Assembly: GCA_009379795.1 (NCBI GenBank)
Contig: WHTC01000004.1
Coordinates: 1-44,524 of the forward strand
Direction of reading: 5' to 3'
Length of the DNA: 44,524 nt
From: Nitriliruptorales bacterium
Lineage (GTDB): Bacteria > Actinomycetota > Nitriliruptoria > Euzebyales > Egibacteraceae
Shown here in pieces: positions 31,758-39,839 of the stretch. The notes under the pieces were generated by a model. It had not been told where the DNA came from. It ran no database searches and saw nothing but the letters and a program-made list of their open reading frames with translations. The translations under genes were made by a program, and so were the position numbers. Positions within the stretch are counted from its first letter, which is position 1. The number at the start of each line of letters is the position of its first letter.

Positions 31758-32222
31758 TCACCGGTAGCCGCCGGACTGCGGTCGAGCCTCCTCGCCCTCA
31801 GCCAGCGACCGGGGATAGCGCTTCTGGATCCAGAATGCCGCAACGACGACGAGTCCGATGGCGATGCCGGTCTCAGTGGCCACCACCAGGTCACGGAACA
31901 GCTCGTAGAAATTGTCCATCAGCGGGAGTGATTCGGGGATGATCCGGCCGCCGAGCACCTCCTGCTGCCCGTCGGCGAAGTAGACCCAGGCGGAGGGCAG
32001 GATGCCGAACAGCCACCACATCACGATGGTGACGCTCATCATCCCGAAGATCGAGCCCAGCCAGCCGCTGCGGTGTCGCAACTGCAGGGCGATCAAGCCG
32101 AACACCACGGCGAGCGCTGCGCTGCCCAGCATCACCGCCAGGCCCCGGAAGCCGTCCGCGAAGTCCCACAGCGCGACCAGTGCCTCCGGCACCGCTCTGA
32201 AGAACTCGCCGATGAAGTCCAC
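31758..32222 (-). CDS. Unassigned three-helix membrane protein, first gene of the bc operon
   Basis: About 154 residues, no recognised family. Helices at about 28-47 (LAVMLGSAALAVVFGLIAL), 54-76 (GSIFGMMSVTIVMWWLFGIL) and 112-133 (VVATETGIAIGLVVVAAFWI). The N-terminus DFIGEFFRAVPEALVALWDF is amphipathic; the tail is charged. An upstream in-frame ATG at 32351 is rejected: GTG 32222 has AAAGGA about 10 bases before it, and the upstream part looks non-coding. It is followed by the ferredoxin gene after 45 bases. It could anchor the ferredoxin to the complex, a guess from order. Confidence 0.75.
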   Translation of the reverse strand: MDFIGEFFRAVPEALVALWDFADGFRGLAVMLGSAALAVVFGLIALQLRHRSGWLGSIFGMMSVTIVMWWLFGILPSAWVYFADGQQEVLGGRIIPESLPLMDNFYELFRDLVVATETGIAIGLVVVAAFWIQKRYPRSLAEGEEARPQSGGYR

Positions 32223-32347
32223 GTCTGCCGCATCCTTTGCGCTGAACGGTCGGCTCGAGGAAACCGCACCGATTGCCTGGGCGGGGCATATCCCACGTCC
32301 CGGGGGAAGGTTGCATGCGACACAGGCAAGCAGGCTGGTCGCACCTT

Positions 32348-32388
32348 GCATGACCTCGGGTCACACGACCCTCCCGTAAAGGTCATGC
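32348..32388. promoter_or_regulatory. Nested inverted repeats upstream of the bc operon
   Basis: Outer arms GCATGACCT (32348-32356) and AGGTCATGC (32380-32388) are perfect 9-base complements; inside them GGGTC (32358-32362) and GACCC (32367-32371) form a second perfect pair around ACAC. It lies 126 bases upstream of the first bc gene and may be an operator or a cruciform/RNA structure. A TGCGAC/GTCGCA pair (32316-32321, 32338-32343) lies nearby. Confidence 0.55.
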
Positions 32389-32393
32389 TAGCG

Positions 32394-32409
32394 GCGGGTT
32401 CCGACCCGC
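32394..32409 (-). terminator. Hairpin downstream of the second TlpA-like gene
   Basis: GCGGGT-TCCG-ACCCGC, a perfect 6-base-pair stem with a 4-base loop, 30 bases past the stop of the minus-strand TlpA-like gene. No U-run. Confidence 0.45.
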
Positions 32410-32439
32410 GCCAACGTCAACCATTGCCGTCGTAGCCGG

Positions 32440-33039
32440 TCACACGTCCACGCCGAGATGGGTGCTGAGCGCCGCCCGGAGGCCGTCGGCGTCCAGCGGA
32501 CCGGTCTGGCGGTACACGATCGTGCCCTCGGGAGAGACGAACAGCGTGGTCGGCATGCCGAAGGCCTGGACGGCCTCAAAGAACCGGCGATCGGGGTCGG
32601 CCGCAAGGTCGTAGGTGACCCCGACCTCCTCGGCGAAGCGCTGTGCTCGCCGCGCTCCGTCCGCCACGTTGACGCCCAGGAAGGCCACCCGCCCCTCGGA
32701 CTGCCCGGCCACCTCCTGCAAGTCCGGCATCTCCTCGACGCACGGCGCGCACCAGGTGGCCCAGAGGTTCACGACCAGCGGCTGCCCCCGGTAGGCGGCC
32801 AGATCGACGGCAGCCCCGCCGGCGAAGCCGTCGAGCGGTCCATCAGGCAGGGGCGCCTGCCGATCCGGCGGCAAGCGCTCCTCCAGCAATGACAGGCCGC
32901 CGTCCGCCGGAGGCTCAGCCGGCTGCCGCCCCTGGTCGAGTGCGACCACGGCCAGCGCCCCGCTCAGGAGCAGGACGACCAGCGCACCGGCGAGCAGCAC
33001 CGTCCTGCGGAGGCCACGCTGCCGGTCGGTCGTGTCCAT
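32440..33039 (-). CDS. Membrane-anchored TlpA-like thiol-disulfide protein
   Basis: 199 residues. An N-terminal uncleaved helix (about 13-33, VLLAGALVVLLLSGALAVVA) precedes a thioredoxin domain with LVVNLWATWCAPCVEEMP (C97, C100) and the cis-Pro region GMPTTLFVSPEG. ATG 33039 is chosen; an ATG at 33075 would add 12 residues before the helix with no added homology. It is the second TlpA-type protein in the window, set between hemL and the bc operon, and may reduce apocytochrome thiols or assist oxidase copper insertion. Which of these applies cannot be told. Confidence 0.88.
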   Translation of the reverse strand: MDTTDRQRGLRRTVLLAGALVVLLLSGALAVVALDQGRQPAEPPADGGLSLLEERLPPDRQAPLPDGPLDGFAGGAAVDLAAYRGQPLVVNLWATWCAPCVEEMPDLQEVAGQSEGRVAFLGVNVADGARRAQRFAEEVGVTYDLAADPDRRFFEAVQAFGMPTTLFVSPEGTIVYRQTGPLDADGLRAALSTHLGVDV

Positions 33040-33137
33040 CAGGTCACGGTAGCGCGCCGTCGCCTGCCGGCCCATCCGGATCCGTCACGAGCCCGCACTC
33101 CGCCGAACCGTCGTGCTGTAGATGCGGACAGCAGTCG

Positions 33138-34451
33138 TCATACGGGCCCCGTACCCACTTCCGCGGCGACCTCATGGGCGGCCGCGATGGTGGCGTCGAG
33201 GTCGTCGTCGGTGTGCGCCAGGCTGACGAACATCGCCTCGTAGCCTGACGGGGGCAGGTAGTGGCCGCGGGCGAGCATGCCGTTGAAGAACCGGGCATAG
33301 CGTTGGTGATCGCAGGCGCGCGCCTCGTCGAAGTCCCGGGGGGCGTCCTGCCCCCGCTCGCTGAAGAACACGCTGAACAGGCTCCGCACGCGGGGAATGG
33401 CCGCCGGCACGCCGTGCGCTGCGAAGGCCTCGGTAAGCCCGGCGATCAGCCGGTCGGCCCGAGCGTCCAGGCCCTTATAGGCCTCGTCGTCCAGCAGGCG
33501 CAGTTGAGCGAGTCCGGCGGCCACCGCCACCGGGTTGCCGCTCAGCGTGCCCGCCTGGTAGATCGGGCCCTCCGGAGCGAGTTGGCGCATGATCGCCGCC
33601 GGGCCGGCGAAAGCGGCCAGCGGGTACCCGCCGCCGACGACCTTGCCGAAGGCGGCCAGGTCGGGGGTCACGCCGCTCAGTTCCGCGACGCCGCCACGCG
33701 CCACGCGGAAACCGGTCAGCACCTCGTCAAACAGCAGCATGGCTCCGTGCCGGCTGGTGATCTCGCGCAGGAATTCCAGGTAACCGGGCTCGGGCGGGAT
33801 CACGCCCATGTTGGCCGGGACAGGCTCGCAGGCGACCAGGGCGACGTCGTCTGGCCACTCGGCGAACACGGTCTCCACGGCCGCCCGGTCGTTCCAGGGC
33901 GCGACGACCGTGTCGGCGGTTGCCCGAGCGGTCACGCCAGGCGAGTCGGGCAGCCCGAAGGTGGCGACCCCCGAACCGGCCTCGACCAGCAGCGCATCGG
34001 AGTGCCCGTGGTAGTGACCGGCGAACTTCACGATCTTAGTCCGGCCGGTGGCCCCGCGCGCCAGCCGGATGGCGCTCATCCCGGCCTCGGTGCCTGAGGA
34101 GACGCAGCGCACCATCTCCGCACCCGGGTATCGGTCCGCGATCCCTTCCGCCAACTCCACCTCGGCCTGGGTGGGCGCCCCATAGCTCGAGCCGCGGTCG
34201 ACGGCCGCCTTCGCGGCGGCCACCACCTGCGGGTGGGCATGCCCCAGGATCAGGGGTCCCCAGCTGCAAACGTAGTCCACGTAGCGGCGGCCGTCGACGT
34301 CGGTCAGGTGCGCGCCGGAGCCTGCGGCGATGAACCGCGGTGTTCCACCCACGCTGCGGAAGGCACGCACCGGCGAGTTGACGCCGCCGGGGATCACCGC
34401 CCGGGCACGGTCGAACAGCCGGTCCGAGGTGCCCGTAGCCGGGTCTGCCAC
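33138..34451 (-). CDS. hemL: Glutamate-1-semialdehyde 2,1-aminomutase
   Basis: PLP enzyme, 437 residues, making 5-aminolevulinate in the C5 pathway after HemA. Diagnostic stretches: FDRARAVIPGGVNSPVRAF, then CSWGPLILGHAHPQVV, RCVSSGTEAGMSAIRLARGA, KFAGHYHGHSDALLVEAGSG, AMLLFDEVLTGFRVARGG and the PLP-lysine segment LAAFGKVVGGGYPLAAF. It lies 4 bases downstream of the aldo/keto reductase gene, so it is likely in the same transcript. With hemA and hemB it gives the complete route from glutamyl-tRNA to porphobilinogen. Confidence 0.95.
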   Translation of the reverse strand: MADPATGTSDRLFDRARAVIPGGVNSPVRAFRSVGGTPRFIAAGSGAHLTDVDGRRYVDYVCSWGPLILGHAHPQVVAAAKAAVDRGSSYGAPTQAEVELAEGIADRYPGAEMVRCVSSGTEAGMSAIRLARGATGRTKIVKFAGHYHGHSDALLVEAGSGVATFGLPDSPGVTARATADTVVAPWNDRAAVETVFAEWPDDVALVACEPVPANMGVIPPEPGYLEFLREITSRHGAMLLFDEVLTGFRVARGGVAELSGVTPDLAAFGKVVGGGYPLAAFAGPAAIMRQLAPEGPIYQAGTLSGNPVAVAAGLAQLRLLDDEAYKGLDARADRLIAGLTEAFAAHGVPAAIPRVRSLFSVFFSERGQDAPRDFDEARACDHQRYARFFNGMLARGHYLPPSGYEAMFVSLAHTDDDLDATIAAAHEVAAEVGTGPV

Positions 34452-34455
34452 CGCG

Positions 34456-35433
34456 CTACACGCTCGCGGCGGTGACGCCGAAGTTGTCCCCGTACAACTC
34501 AGCCACGCGGGCCAACTCTTCGTCGGTCAGATCGGGCACGTCCGAGGCGCCCGCGAACTCCTTGATCTGGCCCGCCCCGTAGATATTGGGCAGCGTCGAA
34601 GCCACGTTGGGGTGGGCCAGGATCCAGCGCAGAGCCGCCTGTCCCAGGGTGCGCCGTTCGCTGAGAAAGTCCAGCGTCTTGATCTTCTGCACACCCTCCA
34701 GCAGCCAGCTGCGCGGCCGGTGGCGGCGGTGGTCGTCGGGCGGGAACACGGTATCGGCCGTGAGGTTGCCCTCGAGCATCCCGGAGGAGTGCGGCACCCG
34801 CACGATCATCCTGGTGCCGGTCTCGGCGGCCACCCGCAGCAACTCGCGCCCGGGATCCTGCTCGAGCAGGTTGTAGATCATCTGCACTGCGGTCAGGCGG
34901 CGGTGGCGCATCGCGTGCACGCCCTCCTCGAGCCAGCCGATCTTCGGCCCCAGCGCCACCCCGTAGGTGCGGATGGCGCCCGCGGCCTTCCGCTCGTCCA
35001 GGAAGCCGAACAGATCGTCGTCGTCGACGTGCGCCATCCGTGGGTTGTGCAGCATGTACACGTCGATGGTGTCGACGTTCAGCCGCCGGAGGCTGGCCTC
35101 AAGGTCGGCGCGTACCGACGCCAGGTCGGTGCGGTGCGGGCGCTCCTGCTGGCCACGGCGGGTGCCGGTGGCGTCCAGGTCGTAGCCGAACTTCGTGGAG
35201 ATCACGACCTGATCCCGGACGCCGGCCAGCGCCTTGCCGAGCACCTGCTCGGCGTAGCCCTCTGCGTAGGCATTGGAGGTGTCGAAGAAGGTGATGCCCG
35301 CGTCGTAGGCCGCGCGATGCGCCTCGACGGCCTCGTGCTCCGTATAGGCGCCCCACCAGCCCGTGGTCAACGTCCAGTTGCCGAAACCGATCTCTGAGAT
35401 CTCGATGCCGGGTGCCAGCTGCCGGTAGCGCAT
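34456..35433 (-). CDS. Aldo/keto reductase
   Basis: 325 residues, NAD(P)H-dependent (beta/alpha)8 oxidoreductase. The catalytic tetrad is visible: Asp and Tyr in TFFDTSNAYAEGYAE, Lys in VVISTKFGYDLD, His in DVYMLHNPRM. The C-terminal cofactor-binding part includes QAALRWILAHPNVASTLPNI. ATG 35433 has AGGAG 8 bases upstream. It sits between the SnoaL-like gene and hemL. A substrate cannot be assigned; the hem context may be coincidental. Confidence 0.9.
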   Translation of the reverse strand: MRYRQLAPGIEISEIGFGNWTLTTGWWGAYTEHEAVEAHRAAYDAGITFFDTSNAYAEGYAEQVLGKALAGVRDQVVISTKFGYDLDATGTRRGQQERPHRTDLASVRADLEASLRRLNVDTIDVYMLHNPRMAHVDDDDLFGFLDERKAAGAIRTYGVALGPKIGWLEEGVHAMRHRRLTAVQMIYNLLEQDPGRELLRVAAETGTRMIVRVPHSSGMLEGNLTADTVFPPDDHRRHRPRSWLLEGVQKIKTLDFLSERRTLGQAALRWILAHPNVASTLPNIYGAGQIKEFAGASDVPDLTDEELARVAELYGDNFGVTAASV

Positions 35434-35489
35434 TGCTCGAACTCCTGAACACGTATGGGGTCAGGGAAGATGCTAGCGAGGCCACGCGC

Positions 35490-35852
35490 TCACGCAGGAT
35501 GGTCGCGGTAGACGCGCACGCGGAGCAGCAGTCCATTGCGCACCGTGTAGAAGGCGGCGACCGGCAGTTCGTGCACGTCACCTTCGACTTCGAGATGCTC
35601 GACCAACTCGCACGCGGCGGTTTCGCCGTCGACGTAGGACCGGCGCAACTCCAGCGTCGCCGAGATGGGCGCGGCAAAGGCGTCGGCGAACAGCGTACGG
35701 ATCGCGCGGCGACCTACGACCAGTTGGTCCCCGGCGGCAAAGACCGCATCCTCAGCGAACCCTGCCGAGGTGCGCTCGGCGTCGCGGGCGTTGAAGGCGG
35801 CGAGGTGCCCGGCGACTGCGTCCAGGATGGCGCCACCGCCCGCGTCGCTCAC
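35490..35852 (-). CDS. NTF2/SnoaL-like protein
   Basis: 120 residues of the cone-fold NTF2/SnoaL superfamily: DAVAGHLAAFNARDAERTSA, then FAEDAVFAAGDQLVVGRRAI, LFADAFAAPISATLELRRSY, VEHLEVEGDVHELPVAAFYT and VRVYRD at the end. Members include isomerases, hydrolases and non-enzymatic ligand binders. GTG 35852 overlaps the hemB stop in a GTGA junction, so it is translated with hemB. Function unknown; a longer upstream frame was rejected because it is antisense-like hemB sequence. Confidence 0.8.
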   Translation of the reverse strand: MSDAGGGAILDAVAGHLAAFNARDAERTSAGFAEDAVFAAGDQLVVGRRAIRTLFADAFAAPISATLELRRSYVDGETAACELVEHLEVEGDVHELPVAAFYTVRNGLLLRVRVYRDHPA

Positions 35853-36844
35853 CGGTCGGCGAGGCGTCGCGCGGCCCAGCCCGCCGCGTAGGTGATCACC
35901 AGGTCGGCGCCGGCGCGACGGATGGACAGCAGGGTCTCGGCCATGACCCGGTCCCCGTCGATCCAGCCACGTTCGGCGGCGGCGTGAACCATCGCGTACT
36001 CGCCGGAGACGTGGTAGGCGGCCAGCGGCAACCCGGTGGCCGCCTTGACCCGCGCGACCACGTCCAGGTAGGGCACAGCGGGCTTGACCAGCAGGATGTC
36101 GGCACCCTCGGCGGCATCGGCCAGCGCCTCGCGCACGCCCTCCTCCCCGTTGCCGGGATCCATCTGGTAGCCGGAGCGATCGCCGAACTGCGGCGCGCAC
36201 TCGGCAGCCTCCCGGAAGGGACCGTAGAAGGCAGAGGCGTACTTGGAGCAGTACGCCATGACCCCGACGCCCTCGGCGTGGCCCGCCTCGTCCAGGGCGC
36301 TGCGGATCGCCGCGACCTGACCGTCCATCATCCCGGAGGGGGCGACCAGATCGGCGCCGGCGTCGGCCTGGCTGACCGCAGCCCGCGCATAGGCGGCCAG
36401 CGACGCGTCGTTGTCGACGGTGCCGTCGGCGCGCAGCGGGCCACAGTGCCCATGGTCGGTGTACTCGTCCAGACAGGTGTCGGCGATGAGGACCAACTCG
36501 TCGCCGTGATCGTCACGGAGTGCGCGCAGCGCCTGCTGCAGAATCCCGGCGTCGTTCCAGGCCTCGCTGCCGCCGGCGTCCTTGTGTGCGGGCACCCCGA
36601 ACAGCAGCAGGCTCGTCACGCCGGCCGCACGCAACTGCTTGGCCTCGAGGAGAAGGCTGTCGAGGGTGTGTTGCCTGACGCCGGGCATCGAGGCGACCTG
36701 CCGCGGCTCGGCGATCCCCTCTTTGATGAACACCGGCGCGACCAGCTGTGAGGGCGCCAGCAGCGTCTCGCGGACGGCCGCGCGCAGCGTGGGAGTGCGT
36801 CGCAAGCGGCGGGGCCTCGCGATGGGAAACGGTGGCGGTTTCAT
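35849..36844 (-). CDS. hemB: Porphobilinogen synthase (delta-aminolevulinic acid dehydratase)
   Basis: 331 residues, condensing two aminolevulinates to porphobilinogen. Schiff-base lysines are in VMAYCSKYASAFYGPF and DILLVKPAVPYLD. The metal region is DTCLDEYTDHGHCG: C124 and C134 are kept, but the middle zinc cysteine is Asp126, an intermediate between Zn and Mg types. Allosteric-type segments RSGYQMDPGNGEE and SGEYAMVHAAAERGW follow. ATG 36844 is preferred to 36892: TATCCT (-10 type) ends 6 bases upstream, implying a leaderless transcript. Confidence 0.94.
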   Translation of the reverse strand: MKPPPFPIARPRRLRRTPTLRAAVRETLLAPSQLVAPVFIKEGIAEPRQVASMPGVRQHTLDSLLLEAKQLRAAGVTSLLLFGVPAHKDAGGSEAWNDAGILQQALRALRDDHGDELVLIADTCLDEYTDHGHCGPLRADGTVDNDASLAAYARAAVSQADAGADLVAPSGMMDGQVAAIRSALDEAGHAEGVGVMAYCSKYASAFYGPFREAAECAPQFGDRSGYQMDPGNGEEGVREALADAAEGADILLVKPAVPYLDVVARVKAATGLPLAAYHVSGEYAMVHAAAERGWIDGDRVMAETLLSIRRAGADLVITYAAGWAARRLADR

Positions 36845-36850
36845 GCCCAA

Positions 36851-36875
36851 AGGATAGGTGCACCCACCCGGTGGG
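36851..36875 (-). promoter_or_regulatory. hemB promoter region with palindrome
   Basis: On the minus strand TATCCT (36851-36856) ends 6 bases before the hemB ATG. Just upstream CCCACC-C-GGTGGG (36863-36875) is a perfect palindrome that could be an operator. Confidence 0.45.
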
Positions 36876-36934
36876 AACGACGACGACCCCACATCCCGGC
36901 TGGTCGGCCGGGGATGCGGGGTCGTGTCGTCGTT
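36876..36934. terminator. Long hairpin terminator downstream of the small lipoprotein gene
   Basis: Arms of about 25-29 bases (36876-36900 and 36906-36934) pair almost fully around a 5-base loop; paired blocks include AACGACGAC with GTCGTCGTT, GACCCC with GGGGTC, and CATCCCGGC with GCCGGGGATG (one bulge). It begins 27 bases after the lipoprotein stop and could serve both directions. No T-run. Confidence 0.75.
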
Positions 36935-36960
36935 GCTCCGCGTTGTGCGGAACCGAGTGA

Positions 36961-37152
36961 CTAGGTCGCCTCCTCGGTAGCCTCCTCGGTCTCCTCGAGG
37001 CCGTCGGTCGCCTCCTCGGTCTCCTCGAGGCCGTCGGCCTCGGTGTCGTCGGTGGCGGGCTCCTCGGTGTCGGCCTCCTCACCGTTGCAGGCGACGCCCG
37101 CGAGCGCGAGCAGCGCGACCAGGCCAAGCGAGGCGAACTTGCGACGCAGCAT
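36961..37152 (-). CDS. Small acidic lipoprotein with repeated tail
   Basis: 63 residues. Basic start MLRRKF, a hydrophobic core and lipobox LAGVAC (Cys22), then an extremely acidic tail (GEEADTEEPATDDTEADG) with two copies of a DGLEETEEAT unit and a third partial. ATG 37152 is supported by AAAGGA 6 bases upstream; an in-frame ATG at 37206 is rejected. A similar lipoprotein can sit as a surface polyanion or metal/cation buffer, but no function is known. It stands alone between cobA-hemD and hemB with a strong terminator after it. Confidence 0.75.
   Translation of the reverse strand: MLRRKFASLGLVALLALAGVACNGEEADTEEPATDDTEADGLEETEEATDGLEETEEATEEAT
36981..37040. repeat. 30-base tandem repeat in the lipoprotein gene
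   Basis: Two nearly identical 30-base units (36981-37010, 37011-37040; they differ only in the last bases) encode the acidic DGLEETEEAT copies. A shorter related stretch precedes them. Copy number could vary by slippage. Confidence 0.8.
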
Positions 37153-37236
37153 GAATCGTCCTTTCAAGCGGATTGTCTGGGCGGGCGCCAAGTTAGTCCC
37201 TATCACGGTAGTAGCGCAAACGCCGAGTGTGGGCTA

Positions 37237-38841
37237 TCAGCCATTGTCCGCATGGGCCGCCGCGGCGATCACCGCGCTGATCAGCCCATCCAGATCGTGC
37301 GGCTCGCCCTCGGCGTCCACCCGCAACCCCAGATCGGCGCAGGTCTCAGAGGTCACCGGACCGATCGATGCCACCCGCATGCGCGAGTCCGGGGGCTTGC
37401 CGAGGAGGGCCACGAAGTTCCGGACAGTGGACGATGAGGCGAACGCCAGGACATCGATGTCACCGCGCTCGAGCCGGTGGCGGACCGAGGTGGGCAGGTC
37501 CTCGGCGGGGACGGTGCGGTAAGCCTCCACCTCGTCGGTCACCCACCCGGCCGCGTCCAGCACCGCCGTCAGCGCCGGCGTGGCGATGTCGGCGCGTGGA
37601 AGCAGCACCCGCAGCGGCTCACCGGGGTCATTCGCGGTCGCATGGTGTCCTCCACCAGTGGCGATCAACGCCTCGGCCAGCCCCCGGGTCGTCGAGCGCT
37701 CGGGGACCAGATCGGCGCGCAGTCCGCAGCGGCCCAGCGCTTCGGCGGTCCCGGGGCCGACCGCGGCCAGGCGTGCGGGCGCGAGCAGGCGCGCATCCCG
37801 GCGCAGGCCCTCGATGGCCTCCCACACCGCAGCGACCCCGTTGGAAGAGGTGAAGGCCACCCAGTCGTAGGCTCCCTCACCCACAGCAAGCAGGCGCTGC
37901 CGGAGGCGCTCCGGCTCGCGGGTGGGCTCGATGGCGATCGTGGGTGCCTCGACGGGTTCGGCGCCCAGCGCGCGCAGACGCGTCGACAGCTCGCCGGCCT
38001 GGTGGCGGGTGCGCGGGACCAGCACGGACACACCGGACAGGGGCCGGCGGTCGAACCAGGCGATCTCGTCGCGCAACGCCGCCACGTCGCCGACCACGGT
38101 CACGGCGGGTGAACCGATGCCGGCGCGCTCCACGGTGTCGGCCACGTCGGCGAGCGTCGCGCTCACCGTGCGCTGTCGCGGGGTCGTCCCCCAACCCACG
38201 AGCGCTACGGGCGTGGCGGGATCCTTGCCGGCCGCGACCAGCGCGGTGGCGATCTGGCGGATCCGGCCCACGGCCATGAGCAGCACCAGAGTGCCGGGGA
38301 ACGTCGCGAGGGCCTTCCAGTCGACCTGGAGCTCGTCCTTGGTGGGATCCTCGTGGCCAGTCACCACGGCAAAGGCCGGCGCAGTGCCGCGGTGGGTCAC
38401 CGGGATACCGGCATAGGCGGGGGCGGCGATCGCCGAGGTGACCGCCGGCACGACTTCGAAGGGCACCCCGGCGGTGACGCAGGCCTGCGCCTCCTCGGAG
38501 CCGCGCCCCAGGACGAAGGGGTCGCCGCCTTTCAGCCGCACGACCGCGTGGCCCTTCTGGGCTTTGTCCACCAGCAGCCGGTTGATCTCCGGCTGCGGCA
38601 GGGCGTGGCGGTCAGGGAGTTTTCCGACGTACACCCGCTCGCAGTCCCGCGGGCACAGCGGCAGCAACTCCGGCGGCACCAGCCGGTCGTAGGCGACGAA
38701 CGTGGCGGTCGACAGCAGCCGCAGCGCCCTCAGTCCCACCAACCCGGGATCTCCGGGACCACCCCCCACCAGCGCGACCGTGCCAGGCGAGGCCGCAGGT
38801 CCCCCGAGCTCTTCGAGCGGGGCCTGGGTAGCCCAGCTCAC
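37237..38841 (-). CDS. Fused uroporphyrinogen-III C-methyltransferase / uroporphyrinogen-III synthase
   Basis: 534 residues. The N-terminal half is a SUMT/CobA methylase: VALVGGGPGDPGLVGLRALR, FVAYDRLVPPELL, VVRLKGGDPFVLGRGSEEAQ, AYAGIPVTHRGTAPAFAVVTGHED. The C-terminal half (about 275 on) is HemD: VLVPRTRHQAGELSTRLRALG, VAFTSSNGVAAVWEAI, DVLAFASSSTVRNFVALLG, ASIGPVTSETCADLGLRVD. HemD closes the uroporphyrinogen-III ring; CobA then methylates it to precorrin-2 for siroheme or cobalamin. GTG 38841 overlaps the hemC stop. The fusion is common in actinobacteria. Confidence 0.93.
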   Translation of the reverse strand: MSWATQAPLEELGGPAASPGTVALVGGGPGDPGLVGLRALRLLSTATFVAYDRLVPPELLPLCPRDCERVYVGKLPDRHALPQPEINRLLVDKAQKGHAVVRLKGGDPFVLGRGSEEAQACVTAGVPFEVVPAVTSAIAAPAYAGIPVTHRGTAPAFAVVTGHEDPTKDELQVDWKALATFPGTLVLLMAVGRIRQIATALVAAGKDPATPVALVGWGTTPRQRTVSATLADVADTVERAGIGSPAVTVVGDVAALRDEIAWFDRRPLSGVSVLVPRTRHQAGELSTRLRALGAEPVEAPTIAIEPTREPERLRQRLLAVGEGAYDWVAFTSSNGVAAVWEAIEGLRRDARLLAPARLAAVGPGTAEALGRCGLRADLVPERSTTRGLAEALIATGGGHHATANDPGEPLRVLLPRADIATPALTAVLDAAGWVTDEVEAYRTVPAEDLPTSVRHRLERGDIDVLAFASSSTVRNFVALLGKPPDSRMRVASIGPVTSETCADLGLRVDAEGEPHDLDGLISAVIAAAAHADNG

Positions 38842-39764
38842 GCCATCTCCACCTTCATATCGTCCGCCAGCAGGACGCCCAGACCCTCGGGATCCGCAGC
38901 GGGGCCCCGGCGCGTCAGCCGGAACACCTGCCGCGAACCCGGATCCCCGATGACTCCCGCAAGCTCCAGTTCCCCGCCGGGCCGCAGGCGGCACAGCGCA
39001 CCGATGGCGGCCAGGCAACCCCCGCCCAGATGGGCCTGGAACGCCCGCTCGGCGCGCACCGCCCCACGCGTCGGAGGATCGTCGATGCTGCGGCAAGCGG
39101 CCAGGATGTCGTCATCGTCGGCACGACACTCCACGGCCAGGGCACCCTGCCCGGCCGCGGAGAGCATCTCGCCGGGCTCCAGCGGCGCGGCCGTCAGCGG
39201 CAGACCCAGCGCGCCCACGCCCCCGGCCTCCACCGGCACGTACAGGCGACGCAACCCGGCGAGGGCCACGACGATCGCATCGAACTCCCCCTCGGCGACC
39301 TTGCGCAGGCGGGTGTCGAGGTTGCCCCGCAGCGGCAGGACCTGCAGCCCCGGCTTGACGCGCAGCAACTGCAGCCTGCGACGGGCGCTGGACGTGCCGA
39401 CGGTCGCCAACGGCGGCAGGGTCGGGAAGGCGTGGCCCACGCGGCTGATGAGCGCGTCCCGCGGATCCTCACGCTCGGGTACCGCCCCAAGGGTCAGCCC
39501 TGGCACGACGTCGGTGGGAAGATCCTTGTAGGAGTGCACGGCCAGGTGGCAGTCGCCGGAGCGCACCGCCTGACGGATGGTGTCGACGAACATGCCCTTG
39601 ACATCGAAGCTGCCGACGGGCCTGCTCGGGGCCAGATCGCCCGCCGTGGCCATGGGGACCAGTGCGAAATCGCGTCCGGTCCGCGCTTGCAGCGCGCGTC
39701 CCGTCTGGAACGCCTGCGCCTGCGCAAGCGCGGAGCGCCTGGTGGCAATGCGGAGTGTGGCCAA
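38838..39764 (-). CDS. hemC: Porphobilinogen deaminase (hydroxymethylbilane synthase)
   Basis: 308 residues, polymerising four porphobilinogens. Hallmarks: LRIATRRSALAQAQAF, GDCHLAVHSYKDLPTDVVPG, GTSSARRRLQLL, LPLRGNLDTRLRKV, SAAGQGALAVECR and the dipyrromethane-cofactor cysteine in HLGGGCLAAIGA. The start is TTG 39764, with GAGGTGCAGGA just upstream. It lies 75 bases downstream of hemA and overlaps cobA-hemD by 4 bases. Confidence 0.95.
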   Translation of the reverse strand: MATLRIATRRSALAQAQAFQTGRALQARTGRDFALVPMATAGDLAPSRPVGSFDVKGMFVDTIRQAVRSGDCHLAVHSYKDLPTDVVPGLTLGAVPEREDPRDALISRVGHAFPTLPPLATVGTSSARRRLQLLRVKPGLQVLPLRGNLDTRLRKVAEGEFDAIVVALAGLRRLYVPVEAGGVGALGLPLTAAPLEPGEMLSAAGQGALAVECRADDDDILAACRSIDDPPTRGAVRAERAFQAHLGGGCLAAIGALCRLRPGGELELAGVIGDPGSRQVFRLTRRGPAADPEGLGVLLADDMKVEMA

Positions 39765-39839
39765 TGTCCTGCACCTCAGGCCGCTGAAAGTGGGCCGGGG
39801 TCAGGGGATGCCGTGCGGCAGCCGGGAGGCGGCCGGCGG

